This document shows, one piece after another, positions 42,054 to 42,745 of a stretch of 42,745 bases of DNA (positions within the stretch are counted from its first letter, which is position 1; every line of letters starts with the position of its first letter). The translations under genes and the position numbers were made by a program. The notes below the pieces were generated by a model. It ran no database searches. It was not told where the DNA came from and worked only from the letters and a program-made list of their open reading frames with translations. Source of the stretch: Acidimicrobiales bacterium. GTDB taxonomy: Bacteria > Actinomycetota > Acidimicrobiia > Acidimicrobiales > MedAcidi-G1. Location: positions 1 through 42,745 of the forward strand of contig JAPKBH010000015.1 in NCBI GenBank assembly GCA_028823445.1, given 5' to 3'.

Positions 42054-42745
42054 CTATTCAAAGCCGCAGTCCAGGTCACCAGAGATAGGTGGCTCGGGCC
42101 CGTCTGCTTCGTAGTCGCCACCGGCGCTCATTCCCACAGGCTCCCATTGGCTTTCCCAAAGGCCTTCTCGGGTCATGTGTACAGACCAGATTAAGGGGTA
42201 GCCATCGTCACTGCTTTCTGAGATGGTGGCGGTATAGGTGCGAATAAAGGGCATCTCGGGGTCACAAACTACTTGCAGGACGTTGGATATTGAAGCCCCG
42301 AAGTGCCAGACGGCGGGAGGCCCATCAACGGTGGTGGTGCGAATGATTTCACAGTCGTGATATTGAAAAACCCCAAAAGCAGTGGTGTAGGCACCACCGG
42401 TAACCGTGACGAAAAGTTCTTGAATGGTGTCGTCGTCTATGTAGAGAACTCCAAGGATTTCGCTTAAATAAACCCCGTGAGAATCAGAAATTTGGTGACC
42501 GGCTTGGTCTACACCGTCAATAACTCGAAGATGCCAATGGTCGCCGCCAGGGAGTATCCAAGTAAATACTTCTTCATCAATACCATCTCCGTCAAGATCG
42601 GAAAACACGGAAGCATTAATGATTGCTTCATCGGGTACTGGGAGGATTGGTGGGCAGGGTGGTTCCTCCGGGGCTTCGGTGGTGGTTACTGGGGTGGTGG
42701 TTACTGGGGTGGTGGTTGCCGGGGTGGTGGTTACTGGGGTGGTGG
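42054..42745 (-). CDS. Secreted or lipoprotein VCBS/FG-GAP-like protein (5' end outside window)
   Basis: The frame is open from the window edge on the minus strand to the stop at 42054, about 229 residues seen. The visible start is a Thr/Pro/Val linker (TTTPVTTTPATTTPV), then a domain with FSDLDGDGIDEEVFTW, a calcium-binding-like DxDGDGxDE loop as in VCBS/FG-GAP repeats, and IDDDTIQELFVTVTGGAYTT. The signal peptide must lie outside. A shorter GTG start at 42608 is possible but would cut off the linker. Convergent with the propeller gene, 6 bases apart. Function unknown. Confidence 0.7.
   Translation of the reverse strand, partial: TTPVTTTPATTTPVTTTPVTTTEAPEEPPCPPILPVPDEAIINASVFSDLDGDGIDEEVFTWILPGGDHWHLRVIDGVDQAGHQISDSHGVYLSEILGVLYIDDDTIQELFVTVTGGAYTTAFGVFQYHDCEIIRTTTVDGPPAVWHFGASISNVLQVVCDPEMPFIRTYTATISESSDDGYPLIWSVHMTREGLWESQWEPVGMSAGGDYEADGPEPPISGDLDCGFE
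42678..42745 (-). repeat. 15-base tandem repeat coding a Thr/Pro/Val linker
   Basis: The unit GGTGGTGGTTACTGG (plus strand) occurs four times in a row with one variant copy and runs off the window edge. It encodes TTTPV/TTTPA. It is a coding microsatellite, not a CRISPR array. Confidence 0.85.

Noticed and set aside
42678-42745. Regular repeats that might suggest a CRISPR array
   Set aside because: The unit is 15 bases with no spacers and reads in frame as a Thr/Pro/Val linker.

Overview
This window is the chromosome origin neighbourhood of a Gram-positive actinobacterium. The gene order is the actinobacterial origin order known from mycobacteria. On the left it runs: deacetylase, cca, acetyltransferase, DUF6049-like protein, pseudokinase, sigma factor, putative anti-sigma factor, trxB, trxA, cwlM-like. 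Then, on the minus strand, come rpmH-rnpA-yidD-yidC-jag-rsmG-parA-parB, and to the right dnaA-dnaN-recF-dciA-gyrB-gyrA-TadE-like-DUF3566-tRNA-Ile. Moderate GC, many GTG/TTG starts, a class II aldolase of the rhamnulose-phosphate type, and many lipoproteins with Thr/Pro linkers suggest an Acidimicrobiia-like lineage rather than a classical high-GC actinomycete. That placement is inference.

Layout. 1-6.3 kb, minus strand: an aldolase fragment, an MscS channel, a small membrane protein, dnaB, then rplI-rpsR-ssb-rpsF behind a candidate S6:S18 leader, and panB. 6.4-9.1 kb, minus strand: a DUF5318-like protein, cca and a histone-deacetylase-family enzyme. 9.3-17.9 kb, plus strand: a GNAT acetyltransferase, a secreted DUF6049-like protein, DegV, a stand-alone pseudokinase where mycobacteria carry MurJ/MviN, a sigma/anti-sigma pair, thioredoxin reductase and thioredoxin, and a catalytically dead CwlM-like protein. 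17.9-23.2 kb, minus strand: parB, parA, two perfect parS sites, rsmG, jag, yidC, yidD, rnpA, rpmH. 23.2-33.6 kb, plus strand: dnaA, the probable oriC between dnaA and dnaN, dnaN, recF, a DciA-like gene, gyrB, gyrA, two small membrane-protein genes and tRNA-Ile(GAT). 33.7-42.7 kb: an accessory region with an NAD-binding dehydrogenase, a DUF3105 lipoprotein, an inositol-phosphatase-family enzyme, an L,D-transpeptidase lipoprotein, two paralogous secreted acidic-tailed proteins, a GH43-like lipoprotein, an unknown lipoprotein, a beta-propeller lipoprotein and a truncated secreted protein.

The core genes serve replication initiation and elongation (DnaA, DnaN, DnaB, DciA, SSB, gyrase), segregation (ParAB/parS), membrane insertion and RNA processing (YidC, YidD, Jag, RnpA), and cell-envelope control (pseudokinase, CwlM-like, sigma/anti-sigma). 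The least explained part is 36.3-39 kb. There an L,D-transpeptidase and two paralogous secreted proteins share an upstream GAACCTGT element. The two paralogues end in the same PLFTG tail and are followed by identical 12-bp-stem hairpins. No mobile element, CRISPR array or rRNA is visible.
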